Shown: positions 1 through 6,157 of the stretch, piece by piece
Position numbering within the stretch: position 1 is the stretch's first letter
Layout: the number at the start of each line of letters is the position of its first letter
Assembly (NCBI GenBank): GCA_002482405.1
Contig: DLFX01000237.1
Location: 21,361 to 27,559 of the forward strand
Direction of reading: 5' to 3'
DNA from: Firmicutes bacterium UBA7709
GTDB taxonomy: Bacteria > Bacillota_A > Clostridia > Peptostreptococcales > Anaerovoracaceae
Length of the DNA stretch: 6,199 nt
Program-made: the position numbers and the translations under genes
The notes under the pieces: model-generated
Seen by the model: the letters and a program-made list of their open reading frames with translations, nothing else
The model's database searches: none
What the model was told of the DNA's origin: nothing

Positions 1-1
1 T

Positions 2-1696
2 GACAATTCATTTGTCAGGCTGGGAGGCGGTTCTCTGGGTGGAAAAGCCCGGGGCGTCGCATTCTTCCGATCCCTCATCATGAATTCGGACCTGCAGAAG
101 AAGTATCCCGGCGTCAAGCTTAAAATTCCCAGCTCCTTTGTGATCTGCAGCGAGGTCTTTGAAGCGTTTATGTCTATAAACGACCTTTACGATATCGCGG
201 TCAACTCAAACAATGAAAAGGAAATCGCCAGGCGGTTCCTCAACGCCCGCCTGCCCGACGCCATCGTCGATAACCTACAGGTGCTGATCGAAGAGATCGA
301 CTACCCGCTGGCGGTGCGCTCCTCAAGCATCCTGGAGGACTCCCAGGTCCTTCCCTTCGCGGGAATTTTCAAGACCTACGTCATCCCCAACTGCGATGCT
401 AACCCCGCCTTCAGGTTCAAACAGCTGGAGGACGCGGTAAAGCTCATCTACGCCTCGGCCTTTTACCAGTCCCCCAAGGGCTACGCCAAAAGCGCGGATG
501 TGCGCATCGAGGACGGGCTGATGTCCGTGCTGATTCAGCAGCTGGTGGGAGAGGCTCACGGGGACCTGTTTTACCCCGCCATATCGGGCGTCGCCCAGAC
601 CTATAACTATTATCCCTACTCCTACATGAAGCCGGAGCAGGGCATCGTAAGCCTTGCACTCGGGTTTGGGAAAGCCATCGTGGACGGCGGCAAGGTTTAC
701 AGCTTTTCGCCGGCATATCCGAAGATGAATCCCCCCTATGGGTCCCCCAAGGAATTCATGGAAAATACGCAGTCGCGCTTTTATGCCCTTGACCTGAGCG
801 AATCCTCCCGGCAGCTCGCCATCGACGACGGGGTCACTTACAAGATCATCGGATTTGAGCGGGCGGAACAGGATAAAAGCCTGCAGCTGGTCGCCAGCAC
901 CTATCTGAGGGAAAATGACATGATCATGGATACCTTTGCGGTAGACGGCCCCAAGATCGTCAATTTCGCCTCTGTCCTGAAGCAGAATTCCTTTCCGCTG
1001 GTGGACATCATCAAGGATATTTTTACGATGGCAAAGGACGCGTTTGGGTCCGATGTGGAGATCGAATTTGCGGTCAACATCCCTGTAGAAAAGGACGGAC
1101 TCCCCGAATTCTACTTCCTGCAGATCCGCCCGATGGTGGTGGGCAGGGAAGCCCGGGAGGTAAAGATCGAAGATTACAATACCGAAAACCTGATCTGCAC
1201 CAGTCCTCACATCATCGGAAACGGGGTTTACAAGGACATTTCAGATATCATCTTTGTGGATCCCGACCGGTTTGAACTGAGCAAGACAAATGATATCGCG
1301 TCGGAAATCGGCGAATTGAACAAGCTGCTGGAGAAAGAGGGGCGCAAATGCGTCCTGATGGGCTTCGGCAGGGTGGGGACATCCGACCCGTGGCTTGGAA
1401 TTCCGGTGTTCTGGTGGCAGATGTCCCAGACGAAGGTGGTGGTGGAGGCGGATCTCGGGGACCTGGTGGTGGAGCCGTCGCTGGGAAGCCATTTCCACCA
1501 CAATCTGACCTCCTTGAAGATGGGATATTTCCACATCGGGAAAAAGCCCGGAGAGGTGGAACGGATCAACTGGGACACGCTGAAAAAGGCCTCAGTTGTC
1601 CGGCGGACCGAGCACGTAACTCTCGCCCGGTTTGAAAAGCCCCTGGTCATCAAAATAGACGGTCAGAACAACCGCGGCGTCATTCTGAAGCAGTGA
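2..1696 (+). CDS. PEP/pyruvate-binding (PEP synthase/PPDK N-domain-like) protein, 5'-truncated by the window
   Basis: The frame is open to the window edge. An ATG exists at base 80, but the 26 codons before it encode the conserved glycine-rich lysine loop (GGGSLGGKARG, Lys at visible residue 15), so the true start lies upstream. The visible 564 residues contain the ATP-grasp-like nucleotide-binding domain of PEP synthase and pyruvate phosphate dikinase: VRSSS with its Arg at residue 106, ED and FAG just after, an acidic EIEF segment near 351-356 and LQIRP with its Arg at 376. In the family this domain binds ATP and phosphorylates a histidine on a swivelling domain. That domain (GGxTSH signature) and the PEP/pyruvate barrel are not in the visible part. 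Instead the C-terminal ~160 residues carry GFGRVGTSDPWLGIPV (454-469) and a KIDG...GVIL end, which I recall from longer PEP/pyruvate-binding proteins of unclear role. The fold call is firm; the reaction and cellular role are unknown. It converges on the dehydrogenase gene. Confidence 0.85.
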   Translation, partial: DNSFVRLGGGSLGGKARGVAFFRSLIMNSDLQKKYPGVKLKIPSSFVICSEVFEAFMSINDLYDIAVNSNNEKEIARRFLNARLPDAIVDNLQVLIEEIDYPLAVRSSSILEDSQVLPFAGIFKTYVIPNCDANPAFRFKQLEDAVKLIYASAFYQSPKGYAKSADVRIEDGLMSVLIQQLVGEAHGDLFYPAISGVAQTYNYYPYSYMKPEQGIVSLALGFGKAIVDGGKVYSFSPAYPKMNPPYGSPKEFMENTQSRFYALDLSESSRQLAIDDGVTYKIIGFERAEQDKSLQLVASTYLRENDMIMDTFAVDGPKIVNFASVLKQNSFPLVDIIKDIFTMAKDAFGSDVEIEFAVNIPVEKDGLPEFYFLQIRPMVVGREAREVKIEDYNTENLICTSPHIIGNGVYKDISDIIFVDPDRFELSKTNDIASEIGELNKLLEKEGRKCVLMGFGRVGTSDPWLGIPVFWWQMSQTKVVVEADLGDLVVEPSLGSHFHHNLTSLKMGYFHIGKKPGEVERINWDTLKKASVVRRTEHVTLARFEKPLVIKIDGQNNRGVILKQ

Positions 1697-1759
1697 CAGG
1701 ACGCCGAAGGATAAAACCCGGTGCGGGCATAGGGTGCAGATAAAGAGAGTTTGACGGTT

Positions 1760-1786
1760 GGTGCGCTTAAGCGCATCAAGCGCACC
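1760..1786. repeat. 9-bp perfect inverted repeat with nested palindrome
   Basis: GGTGCGCTT at 1760-1768 is the exact reverse complement of AAGCGCACC at 1778-1786, with a 9-nt loop. The first arm and loop also form the 12-bp palindrome GCGCTTAAGCGC (1763-1774), and AAGCGCAYC occurs twice in direct orientation (1769 and 1778), so two hairpins could compete. It lies about 65 bp after the stop of the PEP-binding gene. No T-run follows, so an intrinsic terminator is possible but not supported. It could instead be the outer edge of the repeat cluster that begins at 1789. Confidence 0.55.
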
Positions 1787-1788
1787 GG

Positions 1789-1993
1789 TCTGCTCAAAAT
1801 TCCGAGTATGGAGCAGCCAATCGCACCGACGTGTTCAAAAATTCAGGCATGGAGTACACTTTTAAGGCTTTATGCCTATAAGAGCCGGAAAAAGTGCGCC
1901 ATACTTGATAATATGAGCAAAATGTTACTCCATGCTCGAGATTTTGAACAAAGCGAACGGCATAGCTGCTCCACGCTCGCTTTTTTGAGCAAA
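1789..1993. repeat. Palindromic element: four 25-bp hairpin units, two direct and two inverted
   Basis: Arm 1789-1856 aligns without gaps to the reverse complement of 1926-1993, with about 48 of 68 positions identical; a 69-bp segment separates the arms. Each arm holds two units of the form TGYTC, then 15 bases starting AAAA and ending TG, then GAGYA. The units lie at 1791-1815 (+), 1832-1856 (+), 1926-1950 (-) and 1967-1991 (-). The two units in an arm start exactly 41 bp apart on both sides. In every unit TGYTC can pair with GAGYA: two units have TGCTC/GAGCA and two have TGTTC/GAGTA, the latter kept paired by G-U wobbles. The pattern fits a dispersed non-autonomous (MITE- or REP-like) element or a structured RNA; no coding signal is seen. 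The central segment has its own 7-bp stem, CACTTTT at 1857-1863 with AAAAGTG at 1890-1896. Confidence 0.75.
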
Positions 1994-2002
1994 ACTAAAT
2001 CG

Positions 2003-2077
2003 GCGGCGCAGAGTTTAACCTTGCGCCGCAAAGTTTAACCTTGCGCCGCAACGTCACAGCGATAAGCTCTGCGCCGC
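2003..2077. repeat. 15-bp inverted repeat enclosing the tandem repeat
   Basis: Bases 2003-2017 pair with 2063-2077. The outer 11 bp are perfect (GCGGCGCAGAG against CTCTGCGCCGC), followed by one G-U-type pair and three A-T pairs. The 45-nt loop contains the two 20-bp tandem units. Read on the minus strand this follows the dehydrogenase stop at 2111 by about 33 bp and is followed by a weakly T-rich stretch (CGATTTAGTTTT), so it might help end that transcript. The loop is long and the T-run poor, so the terminator reading is doubtful; the inverted repeat itself is clear. Confidence 0.5.
2011..2050. repeat. Two tandem 20-bp units with TTGCGCCGCAA cores
   Basis: Bases 2011-2030 and 2031-2050 match at 19 of 20 positions (first base G or A, then AGTTTAACC and TTGCGCCGCA). 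Including the following base, each unit holds TTGCG-C-CGCAA, an 11-bp dyad with a single central base. A further GCGCCGCA occurs at 2071-2078 and GCGGCGCA, its near mirror, at 2003-2010. Two copies only; this could be a small minisatellite or a pair of binding sites. Confidence 0.7.
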
Positions 2078-2110
2078 ATCAGCACGGCATCAGCTCAGTG
2101 ACAGTCAACT

Positions 2111-3217
2111 TTATTCGAATGGGAAGCGGATGTCGAGGCCGAGGCTGTCCCGGACCTCAATGAATTCCTTCTGTACGGCGTCCCCTACCGGGACGCCCTT
2201 GTCCTTTCGTTCCAGCCAGGCGAGATATTCCTTCTCTCCGGCGGTATAGATCCTGCTTTCTCCCGGCGCCAGAGCTGAGGCCCGCAGCGCTCTCAGGATA
2301 TCGCCGGCGGTCTTTTTGAAGCTTTCCGCTCCAAGAAACGCTTCCGTGTCGATGGCGATGAAGAAGTGCCCCAGGTGATAGGGAACCTTTTCTCCATGCC
2401 CGCCGAGGCCGGTGAGCATTTTCATGTAGCTTCCCGCCTGGAGCGCGGCGGACAGGATCTCCACCACCGTCGCGTATCCGTATCCCTTGTAGCCCGCGAG
2501 TTCCTCGCCGATACCGCCGAGAGGCGCCAGGGCGGCGGTCTCCTTTACCAGGGCGTCCAGGATTTCAACGCTGTCGGTCATAGGCTTTCCGTCGTGGCCG
2601 ATGACCATTCCGGCAGGCGTCTCCTTTCCTTCCCTGGCGAAGTATTCGATCTTGCCGCGCTGGGTGATGCTGGTGGCGCAGTCCAGCATAAACGGAAACT
2701 CCTCGTCGGTGGGAAGTCCGAAGGTGATGGGGTTTGTGCCCAGCATGTTTTCCACCCCGAAGGTAGGCGCGATAGACGGCCGGGCGTTGGTTCCCGTGAT
2801 GCCGATCATGTTTTCTTTCGTGGCCATGGATGCGTAATATCCCGCGATGCCGTAGTGGGTTGAATTTCTCGCCGCGACCATTCCCATGCCGTACTTCCGC
2901 GCCTTTTCAATGGCCATAGACATGGCTTTGTGACCCACGACCATTCCCATGCCGTCATGACCGTCCACTACGGCGGTGGTGGGCGTCTCCCTCAGGATCT
3001 CAAACTCGGTGACGGGCTTCTGTATGCCCGCGTTGATCCGGTCGATATAAATCGGTTTAAAGCGGTTGCAGCCGTGGCTTTCTATCCCTCTCCGGTCGCT
3101 TTCCATCAGAACGTCGGCGCAGATTTGCGCCTCGCTCCGGGGCACGCCGATTTTCTCAAAGGCCGAGGTCATAAAGCTTCCGATCAGCTCCCATGATATA
3201 TAGGGTCTGGTTTCCAT
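2111..3217 (-). CDS. Ldh2-type NAD(P)-dependent malate/L-lactate dehydrogenase
   Basis: A cytosolic oxidoreductase of the Ldh_2 family, which includes malate, L-lactate, ureidoglycolate and imine reductases and interconverts a 2-hydroxy (or related) acid and its 2-oxo acid with NAD(P)H. At 368 residues it is of usual length. Family motifs seen: GIESHG (44-49), GMGMVVGHKAM (89-99), RNSTHYGIAGYY (117-128, with the conserved His 121), LGTNPITFGLP (159-169), DCATS (179-183), APLGG (231-235) and GYKGYG (242-247). I chose the ATG at 3217 because GGAGG (3226-3230) lies 8 nt upstream of it. An in-frame ATG at 3232 would overlap that ribosome binding site and add five unconserved residues. The gene is divergent from nfo with overlapping promoters, and its 3' side faces the repeat cluster. 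The exact substrate cannot be read from the sequence; malate/lactate is the default family label. Confidence 0.92.
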   Translation of the reverse strand: METRPYISWELIGSFMTSAFEKIGVPRSEAQICADVLMESDRRGIESHGCNRFKPIYIDRINAGIQKPVTEFEILRETPTTAVVDGHDGMGMVVGHKAMSMAIEKARKYGMGMVAARNSTHYGIAGYYASMATKENMIGITGTNARPSIAPTFGVENMLGTNPITFGLPTDEEFPFMLDCATSITQRGKIEYFAREGKETPAGMVIGHDGKPMTDSVEILDALVKETAALAPLGGIGEELAGYKGYGYATVVEILSAALQAGSYMKMLTGLGGHGEKVPYHLGHFFIAIDTEAFLGAESFKKTAGDILRALRASALAPGESRIYTAGEKEYLAWLERKDKGVPVGDAVQKEFIEVRDSLGLDIRFPFE

Positions 3218-3225
3218 AAAGGTAT

Positions 3226-3230
3226 CCTCC
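3226..3230 (-). promoter_or_regulatory. Ribosome binding site deciding the dehydrogenase start
   Basis: GGAGG on the minus strand lies 8 nt before the ATG at 3217. The alternative upstream ATG at 3232 directly abuts this site (ATGGAGG) and has no purine-rich site of its own, which favours the shorter protein. Confidence 0.75.
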
Positions 3231-3266
3231 ATATCTAAATTTTTGCTGCCAAATAGAATTACGTAA

Positions 3267-3295
3267 ATTATAACTCATTCGCAGGGAATTTTCGA
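3267..3295 (-). promoter_or_regulatory. Predicted sigma-70-type promoter of the dehydrogenase gene
   Basis: A perfect -10 TATAAT (minus strand, 3272-3267) lies 17 bp downstream of TCGAAA (3295-3290), which matches 4 of 6 bases of TTGACA. Transcription would start near 3260, giving a leader of about 43 nt. The -35 box overlaps that of the divergent nfo promoter. Confidence 0.5.
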
Positions 3296-3320
3296 CAATT
3301 ACGGGTATAAAACAGACAAT
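3292..3320 (+). promoter_or_regulatory. Predicted sigma-70-type promoter of nfo
   Basis: TCGACA (3292-3297, 5 of 6 matches to TTGACA) is followed after 17 bp by GACAAT (3315-3320, 4 of 6 matches to TATAAT). The start would be near 3327, about 33 nt before the nfo ATG. A TATAAA at 3306-3311 is an alternative -10 but has no good -35 at the right distance. Confidence 0.4.
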
Positions 3321-3359
3321 AAGAATTAACATAGAAATAAAAAAGCGGGAGGAAAAACT

Positions 3360-4196
3360 ATGCTGAATATCGGATGTCACCTGTCCGTTTCCAAGGGATT
3401 TGCACATATGGGAAAGGAAGCGCTGGACATCGGCGCCAACACCTTTCAGTTTTTTACCAGAAACCCCCGGGGCAGCAAGGCAAAGGCGATTGACGAAAAG
3501 GACGTAAAAGAAATGTTGAGGATCGCCGGGGAGAACGGTTTTGCGCCGTTGCTTGGACATGCTCCATACACCCTGAACCCCAGCGCGGCCGGGGGCAGGA
3601 CGAGGGAGTTTGCCCTTGAGGTTTTAGCGGACGACCTGGTTCGGATGGAGAACCTTCCGGGCAATTTGTACAATTTTCATCCCGGATACCTCGTGGGGCA
3701 GAACCCCGAAGATGGAATCGACAGGATTGCGGAAGCGTTGAACTCCATATTGACGCGGTCCCAGACCACCACTGTGCTGCTGGAAACCATGTCCGGCAGG
3801 ACGGGGGAGATGGGAAGCGCCTTTCAGGATATTAGACGGATCATTGAAAAGGTAAAGCTCGATCAAAAAGTCGGCGTTTGTCTCGACACCTGCCACGTGT
3901 ACAGCGCGGGGTACGATATCGTCGGCGATCTGGACGGAGTTCTGGATGAATTCGACAGAGAAGTAGGGCTGGAAAGACTCCGGGCCATCCATCTGAACGA
4001 CAGCAAAAATCCTTTGGGAAGCCACAAGGACCGCCATGAAAAAATCGGGGAGGGGTCCATCGGACTGGAAGCGTTTCAAAATATGATCAATCATCCGAAG
4101 CTCCGCCGGCTGCCATTCTTTCTGGAAACGCCCAACGAACTGCCTGGATATGCCCATGAAATCCAGCTCCTCAGAAGTCTCTATAAAAACGAATAG
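3360..4196 (+). CDS. nfo: Endonuclease IV (AP endonuclease, base excision repair)
   Basis: Cleaves the DNA backbone 5' of abasic sites and trims blocked 3' ends during base excision repair. At 278 residues it is of the usual length (E. coli Nfo is 285). All nine residues that should bind the three-metal cluster are present in family order: H67 (GHAPY), H107 (NFHPG), E142 (LETMSG), D176 and H179 ([11 protein letters not shown]), H211 (HLNDSKN), D224 and H226 (DRH) and E256 (LETPNE). The N-terminal GCHLSVSKG matches the family strand. The ATG at 3360 is supported by GGGAGG (3347-3352) 7 nt upstream. The gene is divergent from the dehydrogenase and converges with an AlkD-like repair gene only 11 bp away. 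The enzyme looks intact and active. The segment after the Glu142 motif (GRTGEMG) varies slightly from the usual wording, which I do not consider important. Confidence 0.97.
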   Translation: MLNIGCHLSVSKGFAHMGKEALDIGANTFQFFTRNPRGSKAKAIDEKDVKEMLRIAGENGFAPLLGHAPYTLNPSAAGGRTREFALEVLADDLVRMENLPGNLYNFHPGYLVGQNPEDGIDRIAEALNSILTRSQTTTVLLETMSGRTGEMGSAFQDIRRIIEKVKLDQKVGVCLDTCHVYSAGYDIVGDLDGVLDEFDREVGLERLRAIHLNDSKNPLGSHKDRHEKIGEGSIGLEAFQNMINHPKLRRLPFFLETPNELPGYAHEIQLLRSLYKNE

Positions 4197-4207
4197 AGGG
4201 CCGGGGT

Positions 4208-4918
4208 TTATTTTCGCTTCATGCCGCGGATGACTGCTTTCGCGTCCTGATCCACCCGGAAGGATTCCAGGATCTTCTGGAGCGCCTTGTTATATGTGAA
4301 ATCGTCCAGGCGGCAACTCTTAAGATAAGCCATGGTTTTTTCAGGGTATTTCACATAGCAGACGGAAATGAGCCAGGCCGCGCCCATCTTTACGTAATAC
4401 CCCTCGTGGTCAACCTTGTCCAGGTTTTCGATCACGCGGTCGATGAAGCCGTCGGTGATGAAGTGACCGAGCATCATGATCAGAGCAAAGCGGATCTCGA
4501 ATTCTTTTTCCGAGTCCAGATAGGGCTGGATAAAATCCCAAACCAGCTGGGGCTGCTTTTTCGCGACCTTCAATCCCGTGCAAAAGCTGTCGCATACTCC
4601 CCAGTTGGATATTTTCGGAACAAACTGCGCGACGTAGCCCAGGAGCTCTTCCAGGTCCGCCTTTGCGTATCCGATCACAAGACCCTGCAGCAGGATTTCT
4701 TCGTGATACTCATCCTGTGCGCCCGCCAGGTATTCCCGCCAATCGCCCTTGGCGATTTCCTTGGCCATCGTTCTAAGCAACGGAAGGCGGACACCCAGAA
4801 TCCGGTCCTCTCCAGGTATCAGGCCGCTGTGAAACTGTCTGTATTTCTCATCCGCCAGGGCGGAAAGTCGTTCTCTTATCGCATCGTTTCCATTTCTTCT
4901 TGTATTTGTATTGGCCAT
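4208..4918 (-). CDS. AlkD-like DNA alkylation repair protein (HEAT-repeat glycosylase family)
   Basis: A 236-residue all-helical protein of the DNA_alkylation family, whose best-known member, Bacillus cereus AlkD, excises N3- and N7-alkylated purines without flipping the base. Residues important in AlkD (W109, D113, R148, W187) have counterparts here at W106 and D110 (NWGVCDSFC), R143 (FEIRFA) and W182 (GAAWLISVC) with nearly the same spacing, so DNA binding and catalysis look preserved. The end, TYNKALQKILESFR (208-221), is also typical. The family includes members of unknown activity, so glycosylase function is inferred. The ATG at 4918 follows GAGGAG by 5 nt. The gene lies 30 bp after the aldolase stop on the same strand with no terminator between them, so co-transcription is likely. 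Its 3' end faces that of nfo, which would process the abasic site it creates. Confidence 0.9.
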   Translation of the reverse strand: MANTNTRRNGNDAIRERLSALADEKYRQFHSGLIPGEDRILGVRLPLLRTMAKEIAKGDWREYLAGAQDEYHEEILLQGLVIGYAKADLEELLGYVAQFVPKISNWGVCDSFCTGLKVAKKQPQLVWDFIQPYLDSEKEFEIRFALIMMLGHFITDGFIDRVIENLDKVDHEGYYVKMGAAWLISVCYVKYPEKTMAYLKSCRLDDFTYNKALQKILESFRVDQDAKAVIRGMKRK

Positions 4919-4948
4919 AGATTCTCCTCGATTGATTATGGGTTTTTC

Positions 4949-6001
4949 TCAGCTATTCTCCCCGGCTATCTTTGAGTATTTATACAGGTAGATCCGGCGC
5001 ATCCCGAGACATTCCCAGGGCTTGATATATTGCGGACGGCCGAAAGCGGAAGCTGCAAAATAGGCTTTGCAGTTTTTTCTTACGATCATGCTGGCCGCTT
5101 CTGCGTCCCTTTGGCAGGGTCCCCAGCAGACCGCGCCGAGATCCTTTACCATGACCGCGGAAACGTGCCCCAGGGACGGGAAGATATGCCTTGTGTCATT
5201 TTTCACCGTCTTTATCCTCGTTCCAACGATCTGGGCAAAATCGTCAAGCAGCGGCTTCATGACGGAGCCGAGCTTTGAAAAACGCACTACGTCGGGATCG
5301 GTATTGAGCAGGATATAGCCTTTTTTTCCCGAGGCCTCCCATGCCGCCCCCAGAGCTCTCTCCTCATCGGTAACGGGCCTGGCCTCGCCAGTAAGGGATC
5401 TGATGGAGTCGGGATTTTCTATATCGATGAGACCGCCGTTTTCATTGATAAAGTCTCCGCTCGCAATTTCCAGCTGATGCGACGCTTTAAAGGCGCCCTC
5501 GTAATTTTGGCCGAAGCAGAGGACTCCGTGGTGCGACAGTATGATGGCGTGGCTCTCTGAGATCTCCAGCGCGTCGGATACGTTCCGGATCAGGGCTTTC
5601 GTACCGGGTAGGGCGTATTTCGCGCACAGGACGGTTTTTCCAAGCTCGGAGAAAGATAGGGAAGGCCGGAAGTAATTCAAACCTGCCGCAGACAGGGCGG
5701 AGGAATTTTCCTGATGGGTATGGATCACGAAATTCATATCCGGGCGGAGCCGATAGACCGCTCCGTGAACTCCCTTTTCCGAAGAGGGCGTTATGCTCCC
5801 CTCCCAGCTTAAATCCTTTATTTTTACCTCTACGATGTCGTCGGCCGTCAGCGTCTGGTATTCTCTTCCGCTGGGGGTGATGGCAAAGGTCTCTTCGTCG
5901 ATGCGGCAGCTCACGTTGCCCCAGGTACGGGCGATCAGCCCCGACCGTACAAGCTCCAATCCTGCCTTGACCACCAGGCTTTTCGCTTCACTTCGCTCCA
6001 T
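4949..6001 (-). CDS. Class II aldolase/adducin-family protein with degenerate second aldolase half
   Basis: A 350-residue protein. Residues 1-210 resemble L-fuculose-phosphate aldolase, which reversibly splits a ketose-1-phosphate into DHAP and an aldehyde with a zinc ion. Likely zinc and catalytic residues: E75 (TPSSE), H94 and H96 (VIHTHQ) and a His of LSHHG (157-158). The phosphate-site residues N29 (WGNVS) and S73-S74 also fit FucA. Residues 211-350 extend well beyond a normal ~215-residue aldolase. Within them, VKDLGAVCWG...DAEAAS (285-304) lines up with LSHHGVLCFG...EGAFKAS (155-174), with D287 and L288 in place of the two histidines, so this half probably binds no metal. I chose the ATG at 6001: GAGGTG (6008-6013) lies 6 nt upstream, while the in-frame GTG at 6010 is part of that site. 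Substrate unknown; a DHAP-type sugar-phosphate aldolase is the best guess. Probably the first gene of an operon with the AlkD-like gene. Confidence 0.85.
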   Translation of the reverse strand: MERSEAKSLVVKAGLELVRSGLIARTWGNVSCRIDEETFAITPSGREYQTLTADDIVEVKIKDLSWEGSITPSSEKGVHGAVYRLRPDMNFVIHTHQENSSALSAAGLNYFRPSLSFSELGKTVLCAKYALPGTKALIRNVSDALEISESHAIILSHHGVLCFGQNYEGAFKASHQLEIASGDFINENGGLIDIENPDSIRSLTGEARPVTDEERALGAAWEASGKKGYILLNTDPDVVRFSKLGSVMKPLLDDFAQIVGTRIKTVKNDTRHIFPSLGHVSAVMVKDLGAVCWGPCQRDAEAASMIVRKNCKAYFAASAFGRPQYIKPWECLGMRRIYLYKYSKIAGENS

Positions 6002-6007
6002 TTTCTG

Positions 6008-6013
6008 CACCTC
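6008..6013 (-). promoter_or_regulatory. Ribosome binding site deciding the aldolase start
   Basis: GAGGTG on the minus strand lies 6 nt before the ATG at 6001. A GTG within it is in frame and would give a protein three residues longer, but it has no purine-rich site at a proper distance. Confidence 0.65.
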
Positions 6014-6068
6014 TTTTGCACAAGTCGATTTGAAAAATACTTGCTGAACAATAACATTAAAAGATATA

Positions 6069-6096
6069 ATTATATAATAGTATTGAATCCTGTTTA
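6069..6096 (-). promoter_or_regulatory. Predicted promoter of the aldolase-alkD operon
   Basis: Perfect TATAAT (minus strand, 6074-6069) with TAAACA (6096-6091, 4 of 6 matches to TTGACA) 16 bp upstream. The leader would be about 60 nt. The surrounding 6050-6130 is much more AT-rich than the genes, as expected of a promoter region. A second TATAAT on the plus strand (6073-6078) has no -35 at a suitable distance. Confidence 0.45.
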
Positions 6097-6100
6097 CAGA

Positions 6101-6115
6101 ACCATATTACATGGT
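6101..6115. promoter_or_regulatory. 15-bp dyad upstream of the aldolase promoter, possible operator
   Basis: ACCAT (6101-6105) and ATGGT (6111-6115) form a perfect inverted repeat with a 5-bp centre. It lies 4 bp upstream of the predicted -35 box, a usual place for an activator or repressor site. An overlapping imperfect palindrome, ATGGTATTATATCAT (6111-6125), has 6 of 7 symmetric base pairs apart from its centre. No known regulator is identified. Confidence 0.35.
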
Positions 6116-6157
6116 ATTATATCATAACAATGGCCCCAGGATGATTCAATGATTCCT

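Noticed and set aside
80..82. ATG at base 80 as the start of the PEP-binding gene
   Set aside because: Conserved nucleotide-binding residues are encoded in frame just upstream, and no ribosome binding site precedes this ATG.
323..1210. Long open frame on the minus strand opposite the PEP-binding gene (295 codons)
   Set aside because: The opposite strand carries conserved PEP-synthase motifs throughout. The antisense translation shows no recognisable domain and has no clear ribosome binding site.
1717..1727. CCCG-GTG-CGGG hairpin after the PEP-binding gene as a terminator
   Set aside because: A four-pair stem without a following T-run is expected by chance.
1751..2038. Possible 95-residue protein starting with TTG across the repeat cluster
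   Set aside because: It has no ribosome binding site and its sequence consists of the hairpin units and tandem repeats read through, which explains it better than coding constraint does.
1789..2050. CRISPR array
   Set aside because: The repeats include inverted copies, the units are imperfect, and no regular spacers or cas genes are present.
2366..2863. 165-codon plus-strand frame within the dehydrogenase gene
   Set aside because: It is the shadow of a well-supported gene in GC-rich codons; no family resemblance or start signals.
3624..4157. 177-codon minus-strand frame opposite nfo
   Set aside because: The plus strand encodes endonuclease IV with all metal ligands over the same bases.
4179..4198. 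Hairpin CTCTAT/ATAGAG overlapping the nfo stop codon, as a bidirectional terminator
   Set aside because: Only six mostly A-T pairs with an 8-nt loop and no adjacent T-run on either strand; too weak to call.
4406..4975. 189-codon plus-strand frame opposite the AlkD-like gene
   Set aside because: It runs antisense to a conserved protein and past its start; no domain or ribosome binding site.
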